Shown: one piece after another, positions 51,469-60,469 of the stretch
Layout: every line of letters starts with the position of its first letter
Position numbering within the stretch: position 1 is the first letter of the stretch
DNA from: Bacteroidota bacterium
Lineage (GTDB): Bacteria > Bacteroidota > JABWAT01
Assembly (NCBI GenBank): GCA_013360915.1
Contig: JABWAT010000002.1
Coordinates: forward strand, 124,001 to 188,000
Direction: 5' to 3'
DNA length: 64,000 nt
Position numbers and translations under genes: made by a program
Notes under the pieces: model-generated
What the model was told of the DNA's origin: nothing
The model's database searches: none
What the model saw: the letters and a program-made list of their open reading frames with translations, nothing else

Positions 51469-52863
51469 TTGGAAAACCAGAAACTATATGAAGTCCATTT
51501 AACACCGATACTCAAAAGTGTCGAAGGTGGTGATGCCGATGAAACCAAAGATTTCATTCAGGCCACCATCGAGGGAATTGCCAGCGATGGCAGTCCTGAT
51601 ATCGTCAATGAGATCGTTGTTCCTGAAGGCATAGACACCACCTATGTCAAACACGGACTTGCCAGGATCACAAACGATCACAGCAAGGACCCGGCAGACT
51701 TCATCGGATTTGTTGACTCCATGACTCATCAGGGAGGGCAGACCCGGTTTCGTGGCAGGATTTTCGCCAAAAAAGGTACTCCCCAGTACAAAGTGGCAAA
51801 ATCCGTCATCGGTGATCTGGAAAACATAGCCTTGTGGAACCAGCAGTATCCGGACAACCCCAAGACGGCCGGATTCTCAATCGAGGGACTATCTCTAAAG
51901 AAAGACGGAAAGCACCTGAAAACCTTTGTGTCTTCCGTTGCCTATACGAGAGGACCACAGAACCCCCGGGCAACCATGACTGCATTCGCCAAATCCATCC
52001 TCGGAGCGGATTATTCCAATTTCTCCGGTGGTGACCCTGGACTGCAGACTGGTGCAAGCGCCCTGAGACCCGAGCAAATCAATAACCAAACGAGGAACGC
52101 AATGGATAAGATTAAAACCTACGCGGACGCCTTTGCTTATTTCAAGTCTCAGGGCAAGTCAGATGATGAAGCCCGGAAACTTGCCAATGAGTGGCAGGCC
52201 GATCAGAAAAAGAAAGACCAGGAAGTGAATGACGGAGCAGTTTCCGCACTTGCTGATATGGAGAAATCCATTCTGGCTATTTCTGATATGAACGGACAAC
52301 TCACCCAGATTGCCAAGTCAATCGGTGAGATCAATACCAGCACCATGACTTCCATCCAGAAGTCCATGAATGCCTACCGTGCTGATTCAGACGCAAACGC
52401 CGGTGAATTCGTCTCCGCTATGGAGCGAACCGGTGAACTCAACGGAAAAACAGCAGAACTGGTTGCCAAGCAGACCGAACTGATCGGATTGATCGGTGGA
52501 GAAAGCGCGAAGGTTTACAGCTCTCTTGCGAAATCCGTTCATGCGCTTCTGGCAAACAGCCAACGTCAGGCCGCCCAAAACGAATCCATGGTGAACATGT
52601 TCGGTCAACTGGCCGATCTCGTCAGCCGTGTGGTCGCTGGCCAACCCCTTTCGCCCATCACCAAGTCCATCACAGGACCCGGTGGAAATCAGCCGAGCAG
52701 TGAAAATGCCTACTCAAAGGCCATTGAAGTCATTGCCAACGCCAGTAAAGAAGGCAAGGTAGATTCAAACGATCTGGCCATTCTTCATTATGACAAAACC
52801 GGAAACTCCCTGTCCCCCATGGCGAAGAGTATCCTGGCTAAAGAAAACATCACCCTTTCCTAA
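51469..52863 (+). CDS. prohead protease-scaffold fusion
   Basis: A 464-residue protein with a TTG start and AAGGA upstream. Residues 1-180 look like a prohead maturation protease: the GLARITNDHSKDPADFIGFV region carries the presumed catalytic His, and AGFSIEG near 140 contains the presumed Ser. Residues 182-204 hold a motif shared with the capsid protein (YSNFSGG, then LQTGASALRPE). The C-terminal 250 residues are helical and scaffold-like. The protease would digest the scaffold and trim the capsid protein during maturation. Confidence 0.65.
   Translation: MENQKLYEVHLTPILKSVEGGDADETKDFIQATIEGIASDGSPDIVNEIVVPEGIDTTYVKHGLARITNDHSKDPADFIGFVDSMTHQGGQTRFRGRIFAKKGTPQYKVAKSVIGDLENIALWNQQYPDNPKTAGFSIEGLSLKKDGKHLKTFVSSVAYTRGPQNPRATMTAFAKSILGADYSNFSGGDPGLQTGASALRPEQINNQTRNAMDKIKTYADAFAYFKSQGKSDDEARKLANEWQADQKKKDQEVNDGAVSALADMEKSILAISDMNGQLTQIAKSIGEINTSTMTSIQKSMNAYRADSDANAGEFVSAMERTGELNGKTAELVAKQTELIGLIGGESAKVYSSLAKSVHALLANSQRQAAQNESMVNMFGQLADLVSRVVAGQPLSPITKSITGPGGNQPSSENAYSKAIEVIANASKEGKVDSNDLAILHYDKTGNSLSPMAKSILAKENITLS
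52102..52863 (+). CDS. putative nested scaffold product
   Basis: An in-frame ATG at 52102 with GAGG six bases upstream would yield the 253-residue C-terminal part alone (MDKIKTYADAFAYFKSQGKS). This mirrors the lambda C/Nu3 arrangement, in which scaffold is made by internal initiation. The start falls just after the shared motif at the end of the protease domain. Confidence 0.4.
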   Translation: MDKIKTYADAFAYFKSQGKSDDEARKLANEWQADQKKKDQEVNDGAVSALADMEKSILAISDMNGQLTQIAKSIGEINTSTMTSIQKSMNAYRADSDANAGEFVSAMERTGELNGKTAELVAKQTELIGLIGGESAKVYSSLAKSVHALLANSQRQAAQNESMVNMFGQLADLVSRVVAGQPLSPITKSITGPGGNQPSSENAYSKAIEVIANASKEGKVDSNDLAILHYDKTGNSLSPMAKSILAKENITLS

Positions 52864-52882
52864 CTGAAGGAGACCCATTACC

Positions 52883-54316
52883 ATGGAACAAGCCCAATTT
52901 CAAACCCTGTCCCCCGAGGAAATCGGGCGGCAACTTCAGGCGATTATGAAGTCGCTTGACGGCGGTGGATATAACAACTTCTCCGGAGGCGTTGATGCGC
53001 TTCAAACCGGTGCAGGTGCTCTCCGCCCTGAAAACCTTGATCATGTGATTAAGGACCTGACCTTTAAGGACAACATGGCCACCTTCTGGAAAGACGCTCC
53101 CAAGCGCGATTCCAAGACCATCGTTACTGAAGCCGTCACCCAGGATCTTGGGACCACTGCCGGATTCTACGAAGACGGTGGATTGCCACAAACCGGAACT
53201 GATCATTTCGCCCGTTTGGTTCGGAATATCAAATTCATCGGGGTTCAAGGAAAAGTGACCGGCGTGGCCAATCAGCAGACCCTGATTGCACCCGCAAAAG
53301 CCACTGAAACCAACCTGAAAACCAAAGCGATTATCCGGTCGCTGGACGTTGAAGGTCTCTATGGGGATTCCGGTGTGAACGAACGGTCGTTTGATGGAAT
53401 TATCAAACAATTCACCGATAACCTGCCTGCAGGCTATGTTGGACAGAATATCATTGATAAGGCTGGAGCAGCTCTGGAAATCGAGGATTTTTCTGATGCA
53501 ACCCGGATCATCGCTGATAACTACGGAAACCCGAACAATGTGAAGTTGTGGACTGGTTTCGGTGCTGTTAACGAAATGAACCAGGCTCTGGGAACCAGTA
53601 AGCAGTTCTATGTGAATGGCAATGGTCCGATTGGTGGAACTCCCATCGGTTATAAACTGGGTGAAAACAGCGGTGGTATTGTGACTCCATTTGGTGCGCC
53701 GGTTGAGATTAAAACCGATGTTTTCATGGGCAAGCGCCGTCCGATGAACCTGAATCAGGCTCAGGATGCCACGGTTGCTGTTGGGGCATCTACGACCGCC
53801 GCCACCGCCACCGCAGTTGCTGCTGACGAATCCAACTCGGTGCTTCCTGTCGGTTCTGTTTACCGGTATTTTATCACCACCGTTTATCTCGATGGTGAAT
53901 CAGCAGCCCACATTCCTGCTGACGTGACTCTTCACGCATCAACCAAGCAGAAGGTGACAATCACCATTACCCGTACTGGCGGAGCAACCGAAAAAGGATA
54001 CCGTGTTTGGAGGTTGAAAAGTCCGTCCTCAAATCCGCTTTCCGCAGCCGTTCATATCGGGAATGTCGCAGTTGCCGGTGCCACGACCACTCTGGTTGAC
54101 CTCGGTGCCGTTTATGATGGAACGACCGATGTTTTCATGATTGACTGGAGCGAGGAAGTGTTCCGCTGGGACGTTCTGCTCTATATGCAGAAATTCGATA
54201 TCGCCTCTCTGGGTGACTACGTTGCATGGATTCAGCGTAACTGGTCCACTCCGTTCCTGATGCAACCCCGGAAAATGGTGTTGTTCAAAAACGTGAAAAG
54301 CTATACCCTGAAATAA
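52883..54316 (+). CDS. major capsid protein
   Basis: A 477-residue protein in the canonical position after protease-scaffold, with a strong AAGGAGA ribosome-binding site. Its N-terminal 50 residues include the motif shared with the scaffold gene (residues 30-52, YNNFSGG then LQTGAGALRPE). The body is consistent with an HK97-like fold. Residues 300-420 are Ala/Thr-rich and then beta-rich (SVYRYFITTVYLDGES), suggestive of an inserted Ig/fibronectin-like domain displayed on the capsid surface. Confidence 0.75.
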   Translation: MEQAQFQTLSPEEIGRQLQAIMKSLDGGGYNNFSGGVDALQTGAGALRPENLDHVIKDLTFKDNMATFWKDAPKRDSKTIVTEAVTQDLGTTAGFYEDGGLPQTGTDHFARLVRNIKFIGVQGKVTGVANQQTLIAPAKATETNLKTKAIIRSLDVEGLYGDSGVNERSFDGIIKQFTDNLPAGYVGQNIIDKAGAALEIEDFSDATRIIADNYGNPNNVKLWTGFGAVNEMNQALGTSKQFYVNGNGPIGGTPIGYKLGENSGGIVTPFGAPVEIKTDVFMGKRRPMNLNQAQDATVAVGASTTAATATAVAADESNSVLPVGSVYRYFITTVYLDGESAAHIPADVTLHASTKQKVTITITRTGGATEKGYRVWRLKSPSSNPLSAAVHIGNVAVAGATTTLVDLGAVYDGTTDVFMIDWSEEVFRWDVLLYMQKFDIASLGDYVAWIQRNWSTPFLMQPRKMVLFKNVKSYTLK

Positions 54317-54337
54317 CAGGTAAATGACCTGATGCAC

Positions 54338-54381
54338 GGGGCCGTCTTCTTCACTGGCAATGCCAAGGACGGGACGGCCCC
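54338..54381 (+). terminator. large hairpin after the capsid gene
   Basis: GGGGCCGTC (54338-54346) and GACGGCCCC (54373-54381) form a perfect 9-base stem with an inner TGGC-AAT-GCCA hairpin. It is followed by TTCGTATTT rather than a clean T run, so it may be a partial terminator or mRNA-stabilising hairpin. Confidence 0.5.
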
Positions 54382-54421
54382 TTCGTATTTATCCCCATCC
54401 CAATCATGAAAGGGCCATGTC

Positions 54422-54808
54422 ATGGCAAAGCAAAAACAAAACGCAGGCGAGAATCCAACCCAATTGCCGGAAGAAACGAAACCGGCGGAACCCACGACCA
54501 CCACTCCCGAAGAAGCAGCAACCCCTGATGCTCCCGGAGTGACTCCGAGCGAGACGCAGGACAATAACCCTGGCCAAACGTCAGACACTCAGAGCCAGTC
54601 GCCGGAAACGCCGGCCTATGAGCCAAAGGTACGGTACAAACATTTCAACGGTGGATCCGGTGTGGTCAACGTCAGCCTGACCGTTGAAGGTGAATCTGTT
54701 CAGTTGTCCGTTAAGTATGATAACTCAACGGGTATCGTGACTGACCCCCTTACGGATGAGCAAGCGCTTCAATTGACAGAAACCACCCATTTCAATCTGG
54801 TTCAGTAA
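54422..54808 (+). CDS. hypothetical protein with disordered N terminus
   Basis: A 128-residue protein. Residues 1-68 are Pro/Thr/Glu-rich and disordered; residues 70-128 form a compact beta-like domain. It follows the capsid gene, where head decoration proteins often occur, but this is inference. AAAGGG precedes the ATG. It shares one base with the next gene (TAATG). Confidence 0.55.
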   Translation: MAKQKQNAGENPTQLPEETKPAEPTTTTPEEAATPDAPGVTPSETQDNNPGQTSDTQSQSPETPAYEPKVRYKHFNGGSGVVNVSLTVEGESVQLSVKYDNSTGIVTDPLTDEQALQLTETTHFNLVQ

Positions 54809-55224
54809 TGATCAGCATTGATGGATTTTTAGCAGAATCTTTCCGGTTTGCTAATGACCGGTGGGACAGCCAGGAGTTCTCGGTTTCGACGACCGGGATA
54901 TTCTCCTACGATAAGTTCCAGCACTTTTTCGGGTCCCTGATCGGGACGATTCTGCTTTTTATCCTGCTTCTGCTCCTCTGTAATTCAGGACACGAAATGA
55001 TCCTGTACTCTGCATTAACCATGTTGACTCTGGGTTTCCTTTGGGAAATCAAAGACGGCTTCGTCCCGGATAAAGACCCAAATTACATCCGTATTGGTAA
55101 ATGGGTTTACTGTTTTGGAGGAGATGGATTCTCATGGAAAGACCTACTCGCTGACTGGATAGGTATTCAGATCGGCATGTTTATCACTTCATTTCTTTTT
55201 CAGGTTTTCAGGTTATGGAACTGA
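54808..55224 (+). CDS. YfiM/DUF2279-like membrane protein
   Basis: A 138-residue protein with about three hydrophobic segments. YDKFQHFFGS near residue 34, WEIKDGF near 79 and SWKDLLADWIGIQIG near 108 follow the DK-x-x-H ... WE-x-x-D ... D-x-x-A-D-x-x-G pattern of YfiM/DUF2279-like proteins. Function unknown; a lysis or envelope role is possible because membrane genes follow. Confidence 0.5.
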   Translation: MISIDGFLAESFRFANDRWDSQEFSVSTTGIFSYDKFQHFFGSLIGTILLFILLLLLCNSGHEMILYSALTMLTLGFLWEIKDGFVPDKDPNYIRIGKWVYCFGGDGFSWKDLLADWIGIQIGMFITSFLFQVFRLWN

Positions 55225-55631
55225 TCTCTTACCTCAGTCCGGTTGTTTCCGTTATCGCCGCAGTCATTGCGGTTATCTTCTCTGCCAGAAAGGAAAAGCG
55301 AGAAGACTTTACCGCTGTCAATGAAGGAATGAAGAACCTGGTGGAGGGAATGCAGGCAGAGATAGACATTCTGAACAAAAAGTTCTCCGATTTGGAAAAG
55401 GATTACGCCACCGTCAAAGCCGAACGAGATATTCTGTCTGCAGAAGTAAAGCGATTAAAACAGGAGAGCGGTGTTTTGGAGACACAGATCAAACTCCTGC
55501 AAAAGGAAAAAGACCTGGACGCCCGGCAGATCAGGGAATTCGCAACCACGATTGAACGGCTTAATGAACGTATCGCTCAACTTGAAAAGAGAGAGGACCG
55601 CCGGGATGGACTGGAAAAAACTCCTGTTTGA
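55215..55631 (+). CDS. membrane-anchored coiled-coil protein
   Basis: A 138-residue protein with one N-terminal membrane helix (about residues 4-24) and a long coiled coil (about 30-130). The plan resembles inner-membrane spanins or Rz-like proteins. It overlaps the genes on both sides. Identity as i-spanin is inferred from architecture only. Confidence 0.5.
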   Translation: MELISYLSPVVSVIAAVIAVIFSARKEKREDFTAVNEGMKNLVEGMQAEIDILNKKFSDLEKDYATVKAERDILSAEVKRLKQESGVLETQIKLLQKEKDLDARQIREFATTIERLNERIAQLEKREDRRDGLEKTPV

Positions 55632-55830
55632 TAAGATCAAGGATTTTACAGGGATTAAATTCATCCTGAGTATCATCGCCATTTTCCTGATTGCAAAAGC
55701 AACGGACACCACGATTGCCATCCTGATCTTCCTGTCTGCCATGGTAGGAATTTTCGGGCGGACAGCCCTTGAACTGGCCGTCATCTTCTTCAGCGGAAAG
55801 AAAAACCAACCGTCCGGGGAAGATAAATGA
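55606..55830 (+). CDS. putative holin
   Basis: A 74-residue protein from the ATG at 55606, with GAGAGG upstream. An amphipathic N terminus (MDWKKLLFDKIKDFTG) is followed by two membrane helices (about 16-35 and 37-62) and a charged C-terminal tail (SGKKNQPSGEDK), as in class II holins. It overlaps the spanin-like gene by 26 bases. Confidence 0.5.
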   Translation: MDWKKLLFDKIKDFTGIKFILSIIAIFLIAKATDTTIAILIFLSAMVGIFGRTALELAVIFFSGKKNQPSGEDK

Positions 55831-56912
55831 TTCCCATCGGGACGCCATTCACGTTATCGTACCAGCACGATCCGACCAATCAGGCCATCACATCGGTACA
55901 GGTCAGCATCATAAATGCCTATGGCTTGCCGATTACGCTTGAAGGCGACACAACCGCACTGAATCTGGCAACAACCCAATCTGGTTCAACCTGGACGACC
56001 GCATCTATAACCATTCCGGAGACCGAGAAATCTCAGGACGTTCGGGTTTACTACACGATAAAGAATAACGCTGCCACAATTACCCCGAAAGCCGGGTACA
56101 ATCCCCTCCGGGAAAAATTGGAAGTACCGGACACATTTGATATTGAATACGTCAGCTCAGAATATTTCGAGACCTTCTTTATTGCCAAGAGTTCGAAAGC
56201 TGATGCCCACTTTGAGGAAGCAATTGAGAATTTCCTGGCAGCCAGTCCGACCGGCTTCAAGCCGTATATCGACCGGTCAGTCGCAGAGATTGAGCGGGAT
56301 GGACAGTTTTATCTGGGAAAACGTCTTATCGAAGGAGAGAGACGGGATTTTTACAACCAGGAACCGTTCATTGATAACCGGTGGATGACCACAACCGACC
56401 GCGGACCAATTATCAGTCTCGAAAAGGTCGAGCTGTATTTCGGTAAAAACCTGATTGCAAGTATCAACCCGGAATTCTTTGTCGTTCACAAAAAATCGAA
56501 ACAGTTTGAAATTGTGCCAACCGGTGGATTCATTATGAATATGGACCAGACGGCAGCACAGATACTCAGCCCCGGTCTTTACGGATCCAGCCCGTACCTC
56601 ATGGCAGGCAGCCGGGTTCCAGGCTTTTTCCGTTATGATTATTATGCAGGGATTGATTTCCCCAGTCTCCCGGTGTACGAGCAGGAAAGCATCAAACAGC
56701 TGATCTGCCTGAAGACCCTGATGACGGTTATTCCAATGGTCAGTCCGGAGTCCCGCCAGGCATCCATTTCAGTTGGAGTGGACGGGGTAAACAGGAGCCA
56801 GTCCTACCGCCCTGATCAGTTTATTCAGATGATTGACCGGGAGTATCAGAATTCACTGCAATCCCTTCTCCGGAATTACGGAAACAGTGGTGTGGATATC
56901 GTTGTAATATGA
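55827..56912 (+). CDS. structural protein, probable head-tail connector region
   Basis: A 361-residue protein with a beta-rich N-terminal domain (about 1-100) and a mixed C-terminal domain. It starts with ATGA overlap and is followed by another coupled structural gene. Position between capsid and tail genes suggests a neck or adaptor role. No family was recognised. Confidence 0.5.
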   Translation: MIPIGTPFTLSYQHDPTNQAITSVQVSIINAYGLPITLEGDTTALNLATTQSGSTWTTASITIPETEKSQDVRVYYTIKNNAATITPKAGYNPLREKLEVPDTFDIEYVSSEYFETFFIAKSSKADAHFEEAIENFLAASPTGFKPYIDRSVAEIERDGQFYLGKRLIEGERRDFYNQEPFIDNRWMTTTDRGPIISLEKVELYFGKNLIASINPEFFVVHKKSKQFEIVPTGGFIMNMDQTAAQILSPGLYGSSPYLMAGSRVPGFFRYDYYAGIDFPSLPVYEQESIKQLICLKTLMTVIPMVSPESRQASISVGVDGVNRSQSYRPDQFIQMIDREYQNSLQSLLRNYGNSGVDIVVI

Positions 56913-57628
56913 GAATCTTTACCCAGAGCGATTACGATTCACTTCTGAAGGTATCCGGCAGCGATGCAGATTACTACGCCGGTCACCTTTGTTCCTGCCT
57001 GGCCGACAACAACGGCCAGCCGGATCCGGATTGTGATTGCGTCTTCGGGTTCCGGTATGACAGCCCGGTCACGACCAAGGTTCAATACAATCAGGTTTCA
57101 GAATATCTGCAGGTTCAATCAAATGGAAGGATTCCGGCAGGAAGCTGTAACATCACTTTTTATCCAACCTATCGGGATTCTGTTACCCGACAGATTGTTG
57201 CCTCCGGACCGTACAATACCGTACAAAACGGCGACATTCTGGTATTCCGCCGGCAGGTACTCCCAGACAGGCAGATCATGATAAAAGGCAGTCAGGAGGT
57301 TATCTATGCTTTTGGACTGTCTCATATCAACCGGGTTTCCTACCGTTCGACCGAGTATGTTGCAGGAGAAGATTACGACACCGAACCATTCACAACCGGC
57401 GGATTCACATTCACCCGGATTATCTGGTTAGAGGACGGAAATCGTCCAGAAGAGGGAGCCAGATATGTTGTTGAGTTTCAGGCATGGGAGCAATACTACT
57501 GCATGAAGCCGATTAAACAGGACCGGGGAAGCGATGAAATGAACCTGCCGAAAAAGATGCGGTTCGTTAAACGGTCCTATGAATTTCAGAAGCCAGAGGA
57601 GAGTGGGTTCGATAACCTGTCAATATGA
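56909..57628 (+). CDS. neck/head-completion candidate with Cys cluster
   Basis: A 239-residue beta-rich protein with an unusual Cys group CSC-x(9)-DCDC near residues 28-43, possibly metal binding. It is coupled to both neighbours by ATGA overlaps. Role inferred from position. Confidence 0.45.
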   Translation: MRIFTQSDYDSLLKVSGSDADYYAGHLCSCLADNNGQPDPDCDCVFGFRYDSPVTTKVQYNQVSEYLQVQSNGRIPAGSCNITFYPTYRDSVTRQIVASGPYNTVQNGDILVFRRQVLPDRQIMIKGSQEVIYAFGLSHINRVSYRSTEYVAGEDYDTEPFTTGGFTFTRIIWLEDGNRPEEGARYVVEFQAWEQYYCMKPIKQDRGSDEMNLPKKMRFVKRSYEFQKPEESGFDNLSI

Positions 57629-58107
57629 AAAAGATCGTTCTCACCATACTTGCCATGGTGATCTCATTTGGAGGTGGATTTTATTCCGGGTGGGTCTCAA
57701 AGAAACCTGAGACCGTTACCCTTATTGATACAGTCATTTCAGTTCCGGCTGTTACCCGGAACGACCTCCCGCCGGCAGTAATCACCAGGAGACCGCACGG
57801 AACGGCCCTTCCCGCTGCCAACCCTGGTGATTCTGTCCCGGTCGGGCAGGCCACGTCAGATCCAAAGACCTTTGATTGGCACATCGAGACGGATAGCACC
57901 TTTATTTCTGGCTACGCAACAGTCGGTATAACCGGCGAACTGGAAGCGCTCGGGGTGGATTCTCTCTGGGTTCAACCGCCGGACATTCACTTTCAGGACA
58001 GTGTGAACTGTCCGGAAATTCCGGACGAATCACCGTTTAAAGATTACGCCATCATCGCCCTTGCAGCAGTGGTGGTGGTTGAGACGATCATTATCCTACT
58101 TAGATAA
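57625..58107 (+). CDS. two-helix membrane protein
   Basis: A 160-residue protein with an N-terminal signal or membrane segment (about residues 4-24), a Pro-rich periplasmic-like middle, and a C-terminal membrane helix (about 142-159). A protein bridging two membranes in this way could be a unimolecular-spanin-like lysis protein. It directly precedes the endolysin gene. The assignment is architectural. Confidence 0.5.
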   Translation: MKKIVLTILAMVISFGGGFYSGWVSKKPETVTLIDTVISVPAVTRNDLPPAVITRRPHGTALPAANPGDSVPVGQATSDPKTFDWHIETDSTFISGYATVGITGELEALGVDSLWVQPPDIHFQDSVNCPEIPDESPFKDYAIIALAAVVVVETIIILLR

Positions 58108-58117
58108 GAGGCCATAA

Positions 58118-58663
58118 ATGACGATCAGAACATTCCGGGGAGACACATGGGAACCAGCAAAGAATTGGACGCTGGAAAACATCTATGACGACCCGAAGGC
58201 AATAGTTATCAAAGGTGGAAAGTTCACCGTGTGGGACATGCTGGGAGTCAACAAGGCTTACACCGGCCCCACAAAGAACGGAATGCTCATTATTGAGCCA
58301 TTTACTGACATCTATAAGACTGAGTATTCAGCTGAAGACGTTCTGAAAAATTGCATTGAAACCATGGCTCAAATGGAATCAATCAATCTTTTCCTGAATG
58401 GGAAAGCAATCATCCGGGAAAATCAGGAAGGTGTCTTTTACAGGAATCAGGCATACGCACAGTGGATGAGATCCATCGGACTGAAACCGGCAACGCGCAG
58501 TTATCACTTTGCCGGGAAAGCCGTTGATTTTGACGAAGAAGGAGCCAGCGCAGAGCAGACCAGGCGGAAGCTCGATAAAGTCTGGCCATTCCGGATGGAA
58601 ACCAATACCCCGAACTGGGTTCATATTGATACAGGGAAAGGTGTCAAACGGTTCAAACCATGA
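58118..58663 (+). CDS. M15-family peptidase endolysin
   Basis: A 181-residue protein with zinc-ligand pattern SYHFAGKAVDF (H130, D137) and WVHID (H169), typical of peptidase M15 L-Ala-D-Glu or D,D-carboxypeptidase endolysins. It should cut peptidoglycan stem peptides at lysis. No signal peptide is seen, so it depends on a holin. AGAGG precedes the ATG. Confidence 0.72.
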   Translation: MTIRTFRGDTWEPAKNWTLENIYDDPKAIVIKGGKFTVWDMLGVNKAYTGPTKNGMLIIEPFTDIYKTEYSAEDVLKNCIETMAQMESINLFLNGKAIIRENQEGVFYRNQAYAQWMRSIGLKPATRSYHFAGKAVDFDEEGASAEQTRRKLDKVWPFRMETNTPNWVHIDTGKGVKRFKP

Positions 58664-59532
58664 GTGGATACCGGCCAGTCCTTCGTTTTGATTTCGGTGA
58701 AATTGCTCCGGCGATTAACCGGGTAGCGGCTGGAATTCAGTCGCTTACTGGTAATTCTCCGAGAACAACGGAAGCCGTTGATCAGGCCGTTGAACTCATC
58801 CGGGATGAGTGGGGTGGCGCGGTTCGGTTAAAAGCCCCACAGCACGCCAGCTGGTATGTGCCGGCAATTGTCCGTACACCGGTCGAGGCAGGAGATAACA
58901 TCATCCAGGCAGAAACATACGTTGCCAGCCCATACGATAAGCGGGCATTACGGGTGGAAGAAGGAACCGCAACCGATTGGGACATGAAAGCCCATTTCCT
59001 TGCAACCAGCCTGAAGGTACGGGTTTCAAAAGCCGGGTATCGGTACCTGATTATACCGATGAAACATTCAGCCAAGAGCCTGCAGGCGGCCGGTGTTTAT
59101 AAGCAAGCAAAGAAACTTACCCCATCGTTTATCACTGGTAAGCGAATGGAAGGGAGCCAGCAGGGAGCCAGTGGGTATGCAGAAGCCGTCCAACAAAGAG
59201 ATACAGGGTTCAACTCCGCGGGAAAGCCCGTACCGTCCGTCCGCCGGTATGTTTATACATGGGGTGGCCGGTTGGAATCACAGGAAAGGCACCTGAATAA
59301 CCTGTACCGGTTCGGACACACGAAAACCGGCGGGGTTCAGAATTCAACATACCTGACGTTCCGGACAATGAGCGAGAAACCTGGCAGTTCACCATGGATA
59401 CAGAAAGCCAGACCGGGAATGAACGTACTCAAAGGGGTGCTGGATAAAAACAAAAACCGGATTGACGGAATGATTCAGGGAGCCATCCGTCATGATCTGC
59501 AGGAAATACTGAGGTCGATCAGTGCCAATTAA
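58660..59532 (+). CDS. structural protein, tail-completion candidate
   Basis: A 290-residue protein coupled to the endolysin gene by ATGA. It starts MSGYRPVLRFDFGEIAPAIN with helical N-terminal and basic C-terminal regions, loosely like HK97 gp10-type neck proteins. Role inferred from position only. Confidence 0.45.
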   Translation: MSGYRPVLRFDFGEIAPAINRVAAGIQSLTGNSPRTTEAVDQAVELIRDEWGGAVRLKAPQHASWYVPAIVRTPVEAGDNIIQAETYVASPYDKRALRVEEGTATDWDMKAHFLATSLKVRVSKAGYRYLIIPMKHSAKSLQAAGVYKQAKKLTPSFITGKRMEGSQQGASGYAEAVQQRDTGFNSAGKPVPSVRRYVYTWGGRLESQERHLNNLYRFGHTKTGGVQNSTYLTFRTMSEKPGSSPWIQKARPGMNVLKGVLDKNKNRIDGMIQGAIRHDLQEILRSISAN

Positions 59533-60469
59533 CGTCACAACCCTAACCATTTATGCAAATACCTTCGGTGGTGAGTTAGAACTGAACGTCACTTACAGCG
59601 CAGAGGGTGGAGAGCATGATTTCTTGTTTGTCATGAGGAAGAAAGGGTCTGCCATCACCAACGGTGAAATAACGGCAGCCCAAACAGCTATTGGCAACGG
59701 GACTTATGAACAATTGGTATTGGATTCATGGAATGAGCCTACCAAACGCAAGGACCTTCGGTATTTTGACCGTCTTGTTCATTTGGTCCCGAGGTTCATT
59801 GACATTGAACAACTGAACAACGGGGATACTTATCACTATCACCTGTTTGTGGGAACAGAAGGTGCCGGGTGGACATTTGGGACCGGACTCAGTGTCAGTG
59901 GGACACCAGAAAACGGAGTCGAATTCCCGAAGATTGATCCGAAGGCAGAGGTCGTTTCTGCCCTCCGGTTTGCTATCGGACAGGCACCCATGAAGGCTGG
60001 ATATGCCCTGAAGGAGGGCAAAGATTTTGAAATCGTCACGTCTTACCCGAAAACGCAGGTCAAGGCCAATACTACTATTTACCAGGTAAGCCGGATTAAC
60101 GGAGACAACATTGATACCCTGATGGATAATCAGGATTACGATGAAGGGCCGAACCGGGTTAAGACTTTTATGGATTCCGATGTCTTCCGGATAGAGTGGC
60201 GGTGCCCGGAGGCAACAAGACGGGACATTGTTACCCGGTTGATGAAACTTGTCCGGCTTCACATTATTCAGTACCTGCAGAAACGAGATAACGGTATCAC
60301 GTCTGTCAGAATGAGTGTTGGCGGCGACATGGAGGAGATCCGCGAGGAGAGTGGGGGGATTGAATATATCGGGTTCATGAACGTCATGCTTCAGGTGCAG
60401 ATGCAGATTACACTCACTAATCCGGATGTTCATCCGGGCATCATTGAACAGGAGTCCAGTTTCTCATGA
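59522..60469 (+). CDS. probable tail terminator/neck protein
   Basis: A 315-residue protein with a GTG start overlapping the previous stop by 11 bases and GAGG upstream. The C-terminal half (RRDIVTRLMKLVRLHIIQYL, then GGIEYIGFMNVMLQVQM) resembles phage neck/tail-terminator proteins. The N-terminal 130 residues look like a beta domain. Position before tail genes fits. Confidence 0.45.
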   Translation: MPINVTTLTIYANTFGGELELNVTYSAEGGEHDFLFVMRKKGSAITNGEITAAQTAIGNGTYEQLVLDSWNEPTKRKDLRYFDRLVHLVPRFIDIEQLNNGDTYHYHLFVGTEGAGWTFGTGLSVSGTPENGVEFPKIDPKAEVVSALRFAIGQAPMKAGYALKEGKDFEIVTSYPKTQVKANTTIYQVSRINGDNIDTLMDNQDYDEGPNRVKTFMDSDVFRIEWRCPEATRRDIVTRLMKLVRLHIIQYLQKRDNGITSVRMSVGGDMEEIREESGGIEYIGFMNVMLQVQMQITLTNPDVHPGIIEQESSFS

